A stretch of DNA of 36,590 nt from Lenisia limosa. Lineage: Eukaryota; Breviatea. Location of the stretch: positions 1 to 36,590 of the forward strand of contig LPNZ01007618.1 in assembly GCA_001655205.1 (NCBI GenBank), given 5' to 3'. The position numbers were made by a program, and so were the translations under genes. Below the pieces are notes generated by a model. It was given only the letters and a program-made list of their open reading frames with translations. It was not told the DNA's origin and did no database searches. Below are positions 22,401 through 34,400 of the stretch, in pieces; position 1 is the stretch's first letter, and each line of letters begins with the position of its first letter.

Positions 22401-25400
22401 TTGATGGGGGATCAGGGGGGTTAATTATCTTCTCAAAACTTTGTTAACAGCGCTGGCCATCCGTATTATTACCCCCCCCCCCGCAGGACGAACGACTTGC
22501 AATGTACGGCCAAGCCGTCCTGGCAGCAGATATCAGCGGAAATGGACTGGTCGATTACTTCGTCTCTACTCCTGCGGCGGATTACTACAGAGTAAGATGA
22601 CGAAAGGCCAGGGTTTAGCTTCCCTTCTCTCTCTCTGGAACTGTCTTCGCTTTGTTCTTCTTTGATTCTTCATCTCTGGATCTTAACTGTATTTCCATCT
22701 GTTTCATCTTCCAGGGCCGCGTGGAATGGTACCGACGAACATCTGGGGGTACCACCTTGGAAACACCCTGGGTAGGAGGAGTGGTTGATGCTCATGCCAA
22801 TTTACCTCCCTATATTTATCAATTTCTGTTTTGAGAATAAGAAATACTTGTTTGAAATAATAGAGTCGAACAAAACTAAATGGGGTATGGGGCGGAGGGT
22901 GTGTGACAAACCGAAACATCACAAAAACAATCCCGCTGCTGTTTACTATTGTAGCGTTCTACGGTGAACATTGTCGGTCCCAAACAAGTGGCGCTTCGCC
23001 AGTCTTTCTTCGGCAGGTCGCTGGCGGCTTGTGGTGGGGCTTGGACCGGAGGGAACTTCTTTTGATTTTTTATTTGCTTTCATTATCATTTTAACGTAAA
23101 CACAGTAGTATGTTGTGTTCCTATTGGTGATAATCCAATTAGCTACATGTATATATATGATATATACTACATGTATATACCTATATATACAGTGTATAGT
23201 ATATATGATATACTATATATCATAAATATATATAGATATATTATATGATATAAATGAATATTGTTTTTGAGAGGAATCACCCTTTCTGTTCGTGTTTCAT
23301 CCTCGTAGATGTCACTGGCGATGGAGTGAAGGATCTCATCGTCGGTGCTCCCCTGGATTCTGAAGCAGGTTTGTGCAGTTTGGTCCATCCAAGGGATCTA
23401 ATTTTGGAGGGGGTCCCTCAGAGGCAATATAAATGTTACTAAGGTGTAGCAGAAGGGAGGGAGGTGGAGAGGTCCCAAGGGCTAAAATGATATATACCAT
23501 GATATGGTTTGAATGACCATTCTCATGTACGCAGGCAAAGTGATGGCAGGCGGTGTCTACATCTACAAAGGTGGCCTTGGCGGTGTGACTGATAACCCCC
23601 TGCAAGCGCTTCCTGGTCTCCAAGTCGGGTCGTCCTTTGGCTTCAGGTTCGCGGAAAACTACCGGCGCCTGCGTATACTTCCTCTTTTTGTCTGACCTTA
23701 CTGTTTGATGTTATTTCGATTCATTTTTTTGTTGTTTTTATGTTCCATACTGTTTTTTTGCTTTGTTTCTTAAGTTTACCCCCCCCCCCCNNNNNNNNNN
23801 NNNNNNNNNNNNNNNNNNNNNNNNNNNNNNNNNNNNNNNNNNNNNNNNNNNNNNNNNNNNNNNNNNNNNNNNNNNNNNNNNTGCTGTTGGTGCCCCTCTC
23901 TACTCCGACAGACATCCAAACCAAGTAGGAGTTATGGGCATATCAGTACTTTACCAATGAAATTAATGTGTTTTTGTTGGCTAAAATCTAGTAAAATGTC
24001 TATGCATACGTATTGTGTGCTTTCATTTACAATTTATTCAAAGTGTGATTTGTATAATAGGGAATGCTTTCACTTTTTAATTGTATTTTTATTGCTTCGT
24101 CAGGGAGCAGTTTACGTCTTCGGAGGATCTGCTACCGGTGTAAAGACTATTCCCATTTGGCAGGTTGGCCTTTCGTGGCTGTTTTTGTTGTCTTTGTATT
24201 GGCTGCTTCATTGGTTGACGTGCCTTTTGTCGGTAGCTTCTGCCCAAACCATTTCTACAATAAAATTATATCATATGATTCCCAATCCAGTAACCAGTAT
24301 TTTATCCCTCTCGACATTATTCTGCGTCACCCTACCCTTTCCTCTTCTCTCTTATCCTCCTTTCCTATTGACATTTAAGCTGGATTCTAGTTCAATCTAT
24401 GACCTGTAGGTTGATTCAAATGAAGGGTTTATATTGACATGTGTTGACAAGATATAATTTAAAATTACAACTTGTCTGGACTAGGAACGAATTCCTCTCA
24501 GGTTAATGGATTAACGGAAGCATTTATCCATTCCCAAGGCGTCCAGTCCTGTGCTGCAAAAGGGGGTGGTGGGTGGGTGAAATGTCTTGTTTTAAAATTT
24601 GAGGGGAATTCAATTATTTTCTTAACTTTTATTGTCGTTCTGGAAAGTTCGTCATCCGAGGTATCGAGTGTTCTATTGATCTGAATTCAACCTCCCAATT
24701 AAATTGGTCCACTAAGTTAATTATTCTAACACCTATCCCAATGGGTGATGTTTTAGTAGGTTTTCCTGTTTCTTCTAACCCTCCAGATTGGTCTTTCTGA
24801 GCAATGTGATTTCAAGCAACATCCTGAAATCATCTCCTATTCTCTCATTTCTTTCTCTCTCTCTCCCTCCCCCCTTTTCTCTCCTTCAATAATGTCATGG
24901 ATAAAACGGATTTAATCCCCCTCCGGTTCCCTAAATATATCTTTTTTCCTGTTTTGATTTTTGATTTCTTTTTTCGCTAACCTTGCAGACCGAGGGTTCA
25001 AGGGGCCATTCTCAGTTCGGCTTCTCTCTGACCTCGGGCGGAGACTTCGACAAAAACGGCATTCCGGACTTGGTAGGTTGTCTGATTGTTTTTAATGTCA
25101 TCCATGAGATATGGTTAATATGCATGTCATCTACGTTATTACTACGTCTTCCATTATGAATGTGGTATCCAGACACTCATTTTTTGCGTACTTTATTTCT
25201 CTATATATAGTATGTCATCTATCCCCGTTCCCCCGATTCATCTTAAATCCCTGATAATTTTGAATTGGTTCACAATCCGCCCTGAGAAACTTTCTGCAGT
25301 TCGTTTTGTTCTCTTACTCTTACTCCCCCAAAGGTGGTCTCCGCGCCATACGCAGCCGAAAGTGGAGCCAGAGGCGGCTCGGTCTACGTCTACCATGGCG

Positions 25401-28400
25401 ATGCCACTGAGATTTTCGGCAAATGGGAGCCCCAGGAAATCAGCGGTGGAGACACTTTCGGCTTTGGCGTTGCAGCTGTTCCGATGGATATCAACAAAAA
25501 CGGTTATTCTGACCTGGCAGTTGGGTCAGGACATCCGGATGATATTTACAAGGTTCGTAGGTCAATAGTCGGTCTTGGGGTTGTCATTTTCATCAAATCT
25601 ACTTTAACGATCAATCTTCTTTCATACCGTTGATAAACGGTCTTAACAATACTTTGACCACCATTGGCTGCCGTAAATTTAATGAAGTTCTGGTTCATGT
25701 ATCGTCGAAGTTCACATGGATAAACATGTTCATTTTGCTGTTTATAATGGAAACCACTCTTAGAAATACTTCTATATCGTCAAGAACCCTTGATCCGTAG
25801 CCCCTGGTCAATGCCTGCAGCATTTTAACGACTTTAGACAGTGCCTATTCCCGAACAAGACGTCATCTACATGAAGGCAGTCATCAGGGACTTCAATACG
25901 TATAGCACTCCGTCTGGCACACAACATCACGATTTCGAGGTAGCCATGGTGTTATGGGAGAGGGTCAGTCCAGATTTGGGTGGATGTATGTGTGCGTGTA
26001 TCTGTTTTTTCATCTACCTATGTAGTCTCATCGCGTTGTATTTCAGAGATAAACAAAAATATTGAGAATGGAGAGACTAGAGATTACAATGTTTACTTCT
26101 GCTGTTGCCAGATATTTCATTGAGAGTTGCTATGGGAATTTACCTGGCTTCCTTTATTGTTGTGTCTTGCCAAGTATCCAATCATCAGTTCGTGAAACTG
26201 ACACACTCTAGATGCCTTGGGGCGCGGTTGACTGCAGTAACGGCTTCCTCTATGGCATGATTCGAGTGGGCGGGTTGATATTATCTTGGCCTGATATGTT
26301 ATACCATTTCGCATTGGCGTGGTAGCCATGCCTTTTTTACGTGATCTTTCAATTATCTATACACGGCAGGCACAAATGAGATTCATGATATTTAAGTGTG
26401 GATATTTCCATTCTAGATTTTGTCACCACATGTGTGATTTACTTGGAAATCAAGAGGGTCAAGTCCGATTTTCAATCACAATAAACCCCAGACCTTTTTT
26501 CAGACTTTGATTATGACTCTCCAGGGTAGCGGCAGCCAAGACCAGTGCGGATGGGATAATTGCCAAAACGACGCAGATCCTGTGCAGGGACGTGCAGACT
26601 GCAAGTAGGCTCTCTGATACCCATTAAGGCAATTCGCCACACTACTATATGATCATATAGGTGAAAGTAGGAAACCATAGATAGTTGCTATCTGTCTGGG
26701 GTATTATTTTTGAAGCTGACAAAGTGATGCAATGCATATATCATGATATTGTGGATAGCATCTATTTTTCTTGATTTACTGTATCCTCACCCAATCAGTG
26801 TTTGCTGTATCCCCAATGGCAGTGGCGCCTACAAAGAGATCTACGCTTCAGGTTTTTCCGGCATGACTACCGGTCTCTTGCAGCCCAACCTTGGAAGCTG
26901 CCCGGGAAGACTGTGTCGAAAGGTGGGGAGGGGTCATGGGGAGAAAAAGACGAGAATCTGAGCTTTATCATGATTCATGTATGAACGCTATTCTATGCCA
27001 AAAATAGTCCCATGATTGAAGTGTCGATACAATAGTCTGCTCTTTTCTTGGACTAGTGGTTTTTTAGTGGCGCCTAGGGATGACTAGACGGGCCCGGGGG
27101 ATGCATGATTTGGCGTGACCGAAATGTTTGAGTTCTTATTTCCTTAGCCGAGTCTTGTCGAATGTGCTGGAGGCGAACCATGCTCCAAATGTTTCCACAC
27201 CCAGGAAATGTTTCAGTCTTGGTATGTTGGATGATAATGCTGATATTCTGCCTCTTGGCAACACATGTCTTCGATGACCAACATGTCTTTCTCATATTAT
27301 TCTGTTCATAAAATGTCGGAATTTAGTTTTTTGCGTCATCCCATCTATTTATGTCCTCACCTCCTACAGGTATCTTGATGACAACCAATGGGCCCGGAAC
27401 TCAACAGTCTATATTGAACTTACTCGCGACCCAACAGACACGCGCTACTTCGTTTTCAAAATGAAACCTTCCGTATGTTGTTACCTGACAGAGCTGGTCT
27501 TTTCATTTGGTCGCTGTTCCCTAGCTATCTGATTGCGTTACATCGCTACACTATCATATCGTATACTATGTGTGTCTTTCTCGACCATTTATTTGAGATT
27601 CCGCTTTAATTAGGACGTCACTTCGGTACGAAAAAAGACTTAAATTCATAAGTCCTCGATACATGTCGATATTTCACCGTCGTTTCGAACCGAATTATCC
27701 CCACTATTAATATGTCTTGACAATATGACCATTTAGCCTGGTAACGAAAATGCCCAGTTCTTTGCTGCCGACCACATGGTTGGTTCAATACCAGGAATGA
27801 TTGAAATACAGTCATCATTCGTTTAGTCCAATGTGGTTTGGTTTAATTGATATTTCTTTATTTTTCCACACAGTAAATTTCGTTCTTAACCCGATTTTAG
27901 GTCCAGGATCCTGACTATCTTGCGGGCGAATCTCTAGGATGGGGCGACGTTTATTCCATTTCCGGCACCAACCAGTGGGTTATTGAGACCTTCATATCAT
28001 GTGAGATCATCATGTTCATTCAGTTGAGAAAAATGCATCATCATCATACCATCATGCAAAGAGCAATCGTTGTAGCAGCTGCATTTCAACAGTAAAATTC
28101 GGCCTCACTGCCCGCTATATCTTGGATTATTTGGCATTAATGAATCCAGTAACTTCGGTTTCACCTCGGAAATCAATTCCGACTTCGTATATCGAGGTGG
28201 CGAGGAGTTCTTCTTCTCTGGAGGTTGGTTTTAAGATCATATCATCTCCAAACTCAATTATTTACTTTTATTGGTTCTATCAGATGGCTCCTCCGGGCAG
28301 TTAATTTTCATAATATGCGTTTTATGTTGTTTTTCGACTGGATGTTTGAAAATGTTATCATTTGCAAGAACAATTACTGTATGATCAAATAATGTCACTT

Positions 28401-31400
28401 CATCGCAACTTTTCGAAAGACCTAACCAATTATGTCTGATTCTTATTTCTCTGTAGATGACGATGTCTGGGTCTTTATCAACAACAAGGTATTCAGACTT
28501 GGTCTCAAAATACATTTGAACGACGGCCAATTGTCTGACTTGCTGTTATTTCCCCGTTTTTTTTGCCTGGCTTGTGAAGTTCATCCCCCCCCCCCNNNNN
28601 NNNNNNNNNNNNNNNNNNNNNNNNNNNNNNNNNNNNNNNNNNNNNNNNNNNNNNNNNNNNNNNNNNTATCACTTTGGACTCCATCAAAACTTCGGTACGG
28701 CAACCTGTTCATTTCTGTCCCCCCTTTCCCAGTCGCCTAACTATTTTGTAAAACGGGTCAAACACTTTCCCCGAACACTCCAGATTATCACAGTCTAACG
28801 TAATGTTAGTATTGGGGACAATGGTCCAGTTGCCACAAAATCTGACTTTTTTTAGCATTCTTTGGAAGTTGGGAAGCGCTACAATTTCGACATGTTCCAT
28901 GTAGGCTCCAGGAAATATACTCGTTATTACAACTTTGTTAATTGTTGTTTTTGTTTATTTTTATATCTTATCTATTCCATATGTGTCTCATCAACCCAGG
29001 CTGAACGACATACAACGGCCAGTAACTTCGAAATCACAACGTCCATTGAATTTGACACTCAGGTTGGTTGCGGAAATACCCCATGTTTTTCATAAACGTT
29101 GAAGGCCCATAATTATAATATTGATGATATTACATACAATTCTTTGTAATTTGTTTATTTTGCTTTGTTTCTGACCCCATCCAGGCGACGTTGGAGACGA
29201 TCAGTCGTCGCGGCCATCGAGTGATGTTGTCGCAGCCTTCACCAGAAGTCCCTCACCCTGAGGACTTGAAACTCGCACAGGATCGTGAGTTATAGTCTCG
29301 AGTTAATTGGTCTTGGTTTCATTTCAATATTAGTTTTGTTGATTATGTGTGTGTGTGTTACATTTCTCTTGATTTCGTTTTTGTTTTGATCGTATGGATC
29401 ATTCTTTGTAATTCCATTTCCCTTTACTTCATCTCACTCTCCAGCCGAATCCAAGCCTTCGCCCTTGTTATATTACGTTCCAAGACAGGATACGGATGTG
29501 AGCAGTTCTTGAGAGGTTTAATAATATTTGCGTTTTTCTTCATGAACATTTTAACGCAAGAACCTTATTTTGGACCTGATTGACTTTTCCGCAGATATCT
29601 CGCGACGACCACACCAACTCACGGAGTGTTGCTGAAGATGAAATGTCCCTTATTGATCGCCGTGATGCTGCGTCGTGTTCAGGCCTCTATGCTGACCATG
29701 CGTGTTACACATTCCATACCTTCCCGTCAACGCACAGCCAAGTATGCAAATGTGACTGTTTTAAATGTTACTCCATTATTGTTGTTATATTTCCATCACT
29801 CATGATCCCCATATTTAACATCGTTGTCTTGCGCAAATGTGGTATAACTCAGTTCAGGCGTATTTGTTATTTGATATCAACTGTCACCAATTTCGTCCAG
29901 GTTGTCGTCTTATGAACCACTTTTGTGTTATATGAATATCATATGATATAAAGTATGGCCCAATTCTTTCCCCATTCACAATGTAGTCTGAAGCAACCTG
30001 CCTCGGCATTGGCGGCCACTTGGCGTCCGTTCATTCAGCGGAACTTAACGCAGAACTCAAGGAATTGGTCGAATCCAAATTGTCACCTGGTTGGTCGTGG
30101 TGCATCGGCTGGTAGTTTTTCTACTTACTCTTGTTCGTGTTACTAGTGGCTGTGATTTAGTTCAATTTGACACGATCTGTGAGGAGAACCCCCAACCTTC
30201 CACCGTTGAAGTTGTCTCCACTGTACCTTTTAGCTTCCATTATTTTTGTTGATATTCTGTTTTGACCCCCTCAGGAGCGTGGGCACACATTGGGGCTTCC
30301 GACACAGTGTCTGAAGGCAACTTTGTTTGGACCGACTCCACCGCTTTTGACTTCGGAACTACCGATAATGTGGGAATGGATGATCATTGACAGTCTTTAT
30401 TTGACATCTGTTTATTTTTTTATTTTAAAATTGTGGGAGTATTGCTTCATTTTTTATTTGGATGTATTAACGTTTGTTTTCAAATTGTATTTTGAGTTGT
30501 GAATCCTCAATTCCCAATTATTTTTCAGGTCTACCCTTGGGAAGCCTTCGAACCGAATGACCTTTCAGGAGTATGCTGGACCTGTTTCATTGTTCTACTC
30601 TTCATATGCTACTTATGCTCAAGTACTTCTTGTTTATATTGCCGAAATGTTGTTCTTTCTAATTTTGATGATTTAATTTAATAATTTTGTTGGACTCCCT
30701 GTCCTACACAACAACTATATTGATAATGTTACCATATATGACCCGTTCAGTCCGAAGACTGTGTCGCCATCACCTCGCTTGGCTATTGGAAGGACGTTTC
30801 ATGCTCCATCGCGTCCAGCTTCATCTGTCGTGTTGCCTACGACTGCTCTGTGGTAAGTTACGGCAACTTTCAATTTATTCTGCTTCTTTTGTTTTCTTCG
30901 ATTCACATTGAACGGGCGACCTTCGAATCATTTTTAAGTGTTTTATCGGATACAAAGTATTGTCTTGGTGACTCGATCCACATGTATGCGATATATTTTT
31001 TGGTCGCTTCTTCTGTTTATTTAATATTCCAGGGTGGCTGTACAAATGGCATCTGCGAAGGTGACAACACATGCCTTTGTGCCAAAGGATTTATTGGGGA
31101 AAAGGTACGCGAGCAAAGAATAATCAGACGCGATAATATTATGATGTGTCTTTAAGCCAAATTCGTAAAATCTAGGATAATCAAGATTTAACGATTCCCA
31201 TTTTGTGTGATATTCATTTTTCCACCAACCTACTAATTATAAGTTGATCCCCATTTTGCAGTATTCCTTTTTTATCTCAAACCTACATATCATACGTTGA
31301 TTCCCGTTTAGTGCGATGTTCCCTGTGACGCAACCGGCGGTGTAGACAATGGAAAGGGAGAATGCGTGTGTAGAAACTGTTTCTTCGGTGACACTTGCTC

Positions 31401-34400
31401 TTCGACTTTGCCGGGTGAGTCCCATTCTCAAGATCCATTAACATGATGCAATATTTCAAAAACATACTTAAAATCCACCCATATCTAGGAGGTGTATTGA
31501 GTGGGGATGGTAGGTCAGGATTTTCATCGAAACAGGCTCGCCACGTCATCAGCTTCTACTTGAGATATTTTTTTTCGTCACAGAATGGTTTCTAATGCAC
31601 TTCAATCAACATGCCTAGAGATATTATGTTGAGCGTAGATGGATGACTCGCGTATCACCTTTGATTATGGAAATCGAAAGTTATTACTGGATACAAACAC
31701 CTTTCTCGATTCCTGTTTTCATTATTTATTACTCAAAGCTCACATAAACTAATTAGGAGTATTGCGGAGATAGTTCTAACTATCCTTGATAAATTTTTGA
31801 AAGTGAAAAATTCTGATGTCGGTCAGCCTGTCTGGGATCGACCCAAATTTTGGGCCACCTACTATTATATCCTTTTCATATTAATGACCCCCCTTAGTCG
31901 AAGATGACCCAACCTCATTGTGCACCGGACATGGAACCTGTGCTTCTTCAACTGGTACGGCTGTGCTTTACGTTAACAAAATAGTGATACTTTGTATCTC
32001 CATTGTCATTGTCACTCTCTTTCAATTCTATTCGGCACTTAGTTTGGTCTCGTTCTTGTTTCATCTCTTTAATGACTTTGGCATTGACCATTTCAGGACT
32101 CTGTAGCTGCTCCTCCAACTTCTTTGGCGATAGTTGTTCCGAATGCAAATCCGGATTCATTGGTCCTGACTGTCTCGAGGAATCGCAGTTTACCGGGTTT
32201 TTGACGGATAGTGTAATGGTGACCCCTCTTTCTCGAGCGGTTGACTTCGCCGATTTCAATCCGGTGGGTTCCTAACTTTCCGTCAAAAACTGTTCAGATG
32301 ATACTCTGTTTTCTTTATTTTTCTCGGAATTTTTTGTGTTTTGGCAGTCTGTATTGTTATCACATATTTCGCTATCATGATAATTCGACACTTGAACTGT
32401 TATTATTATCAGGCCGCCTTCCGCCTTTCGGCTGAGCTTCTGCCCGTATCGATGACCTCAGTGCTCCCTAAGGTCATTGTTGCCCTTGGTGGTGACTCTG
32501 ATAGTACTTTCCTTGGTGTTGCTCCAAATGGAATCTCATACATGGCTCAAGTCAAGCTTTCAGACGTGGGGGGTTGTGGCTGTCAGTTTGTCTGTCTTCC
32601 CAGCGTTTTTATGAACACTGTGAATTACTTCTCTTACGGTTCAGGGTTCTGTGGTGAAAATTGAGGCACTGAATAGTGTGACACTCAATACCTGGCAAAC
32701 GGTCGAGTAGGAGGGGTTTTTTTTTTGTATTTCCTGTTCTCTCTTCAGAATCAATACCAATCACATCATACTCCATTGCTATTTATGAATTTTTGATAAT
32801 GTGTCAGTTTTCGCTCTGACCTCTCCAGACTGGTCTTCGAAGATGATGTTCTGTCGATTCTCGTCAACAACACGGTTCTTGCCTACACTTCAGTGGAACT
32901 CGATGCGTCACCTGGTGCGTTGGGGTGAACCTTTGTTCATTCTTGTGTGGAACATTTTATATTAGTTCCCTTGTTATTGATATGTGAATATCTAGTGCTC
33001 TTCAAGTGGTAACAAGACGCCCAGTATTTGCATAATTTATTCACATAATGTGTAATAGTATCCTTTTTATTTTTGATATTTTAGTGTCCCTTGCTATTCA
33101 TGTTGGCGGAAATGGTGCGAGTTCAAACCCCCTGCCTGGAACTGTAAGCTTTGGAAACAAATTATGACAGAGATAAAAGGCAAAGGAAATGGGCATTTTT
33201 TGGCTTTGAATCATTCATTTCCTATTTTTTTTGTTTCCAGTAAATATTTCATAAGTTCTGCTGTTCCTTTCCTGATATTTTTTGATATTATGTTAAAAAC
33301 ATCGGTGCCCCCCACTCCCACCCCATTTGTGTGCCTTATTGACGCACCGTTCACCTACCACAGTTGACGAACGTTCTCGTGGCCTTGGACCATTCCGGCC
33401 CAGCAGCGTACCGCCTGCCGTCTTTCATTCAACCGGAAACTGCGGCCATCATCATGAAGTGGGAAGGGATCTCTTTGTTATGCATATGTAAGTATAAGTT
33501 AATGTATTCATATTGTTCAATCTACCTCGTTAAAACACAATGAGAAAAACATCTGTTAGTCTTATAAATGGTGTATTCAACCATTGTAATCATCTGGAAT
33601 GGATAACAGCAAAACTAAGTTATTGACATGAATTTAACTAACTTGTATTCATATCTGAGGTATCTTGCTTGTCTCCACATAGTTTAGTTTCATTATCTGA
33701 AGGTCTGGCGAAGAAATCTTTTTGTCACATGATTCAATTGGTCCAAAGGTGCCTCGAAATGGCGATTTCGTCATCACTGGAAAGGTCTGGGGAATTTATT
33801 GGGGGTCTTTCGATATCATACACCTTACGTTCCTTGTTATTGTATGTCACGTTTATGACGTAACGTTTGCTCCAGATGTCCGGGTTTTCAACGACTGCCG
33901 GCCTATTGCGTGAAGAGTACTTGGTGTCACTTAACAACCTTCCATCTCAGGTGGGCCTTTTCGGAGTCCCATTAGACAATGCAACTATTGGAAACATGTT
34001 CATGTCATTTCTGACATTTGTTAATTTTCATAGTTTTATCCTTTCTTGATCTGCAGGCTGTGGTTGGTTGCGTTTTTTTCATTACCATACTGACTCTGAG
34101 TTGAGTTGTTGTTTAACGTACATGTATTTACAATATTTGACTTCCAGTTCTCGTTTCGTTTTCATTTTATTTGTTTCTAAAGTTACCACCCCCAGGACTA
34201 TTATCTGACCAACACGCCCAAGACCTCCAGAATCGCGTCCAATATCAACATGAAGTAGGAACCTGGGACGTTTGATTGTTAATCAAACTCTTCATAAGGG
34301 ATACTAGCTCTGTTATTGTGTTGTAAGTTCTTCATCCGTTAACCCTCATCAGCGATCTCTACCAAGACGACCATTTCCTTCTGCGCTATCTCGGACAGAT

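Larger units (their letters stand above)
21243..25552 (+). other. Adhesin seven FG-GAP repeats (integrin-alpha-type beta-propeller)
   Basis: Exons 21243-21313, 21561-21671, 21936-22003, 22103-22164, 22327-22395, 22487-22591, 22715-22771, 22955-23033, 23309-23368, 23535-23646, gap to 23924, 24104-24163, 24989-25072, 25334-25552. Repeats by calcium loop: 1 DVNGDGIEDLVVGA; 2 DINGDGLDDLLVGSP; 3 DISGNGLVDYFVSTP; 4 DVTGDGVKDLIVGAP; 5 (loop in gap) AVGAPLYS; 6 DFDKNGIPDLVVSAP; 7 DINKNGYSDLAVGSG. Each is preceded by an FG motif such as EKFGYSLA or SQFGFSL and followed by GxVYVY-type strands. Seven repeats make a closed propeller, as in integrin alpha heads. Inter-exon phases agree throughout outside the gap. 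Confidence 0.93.

Noticed and set aside
24472-24600. Extra adhesin exon in the 825-nt intron
   Set aside because: The protein reads continuously from FG-GAP repeat 5 to 6 without it and the patch has no matching domain.
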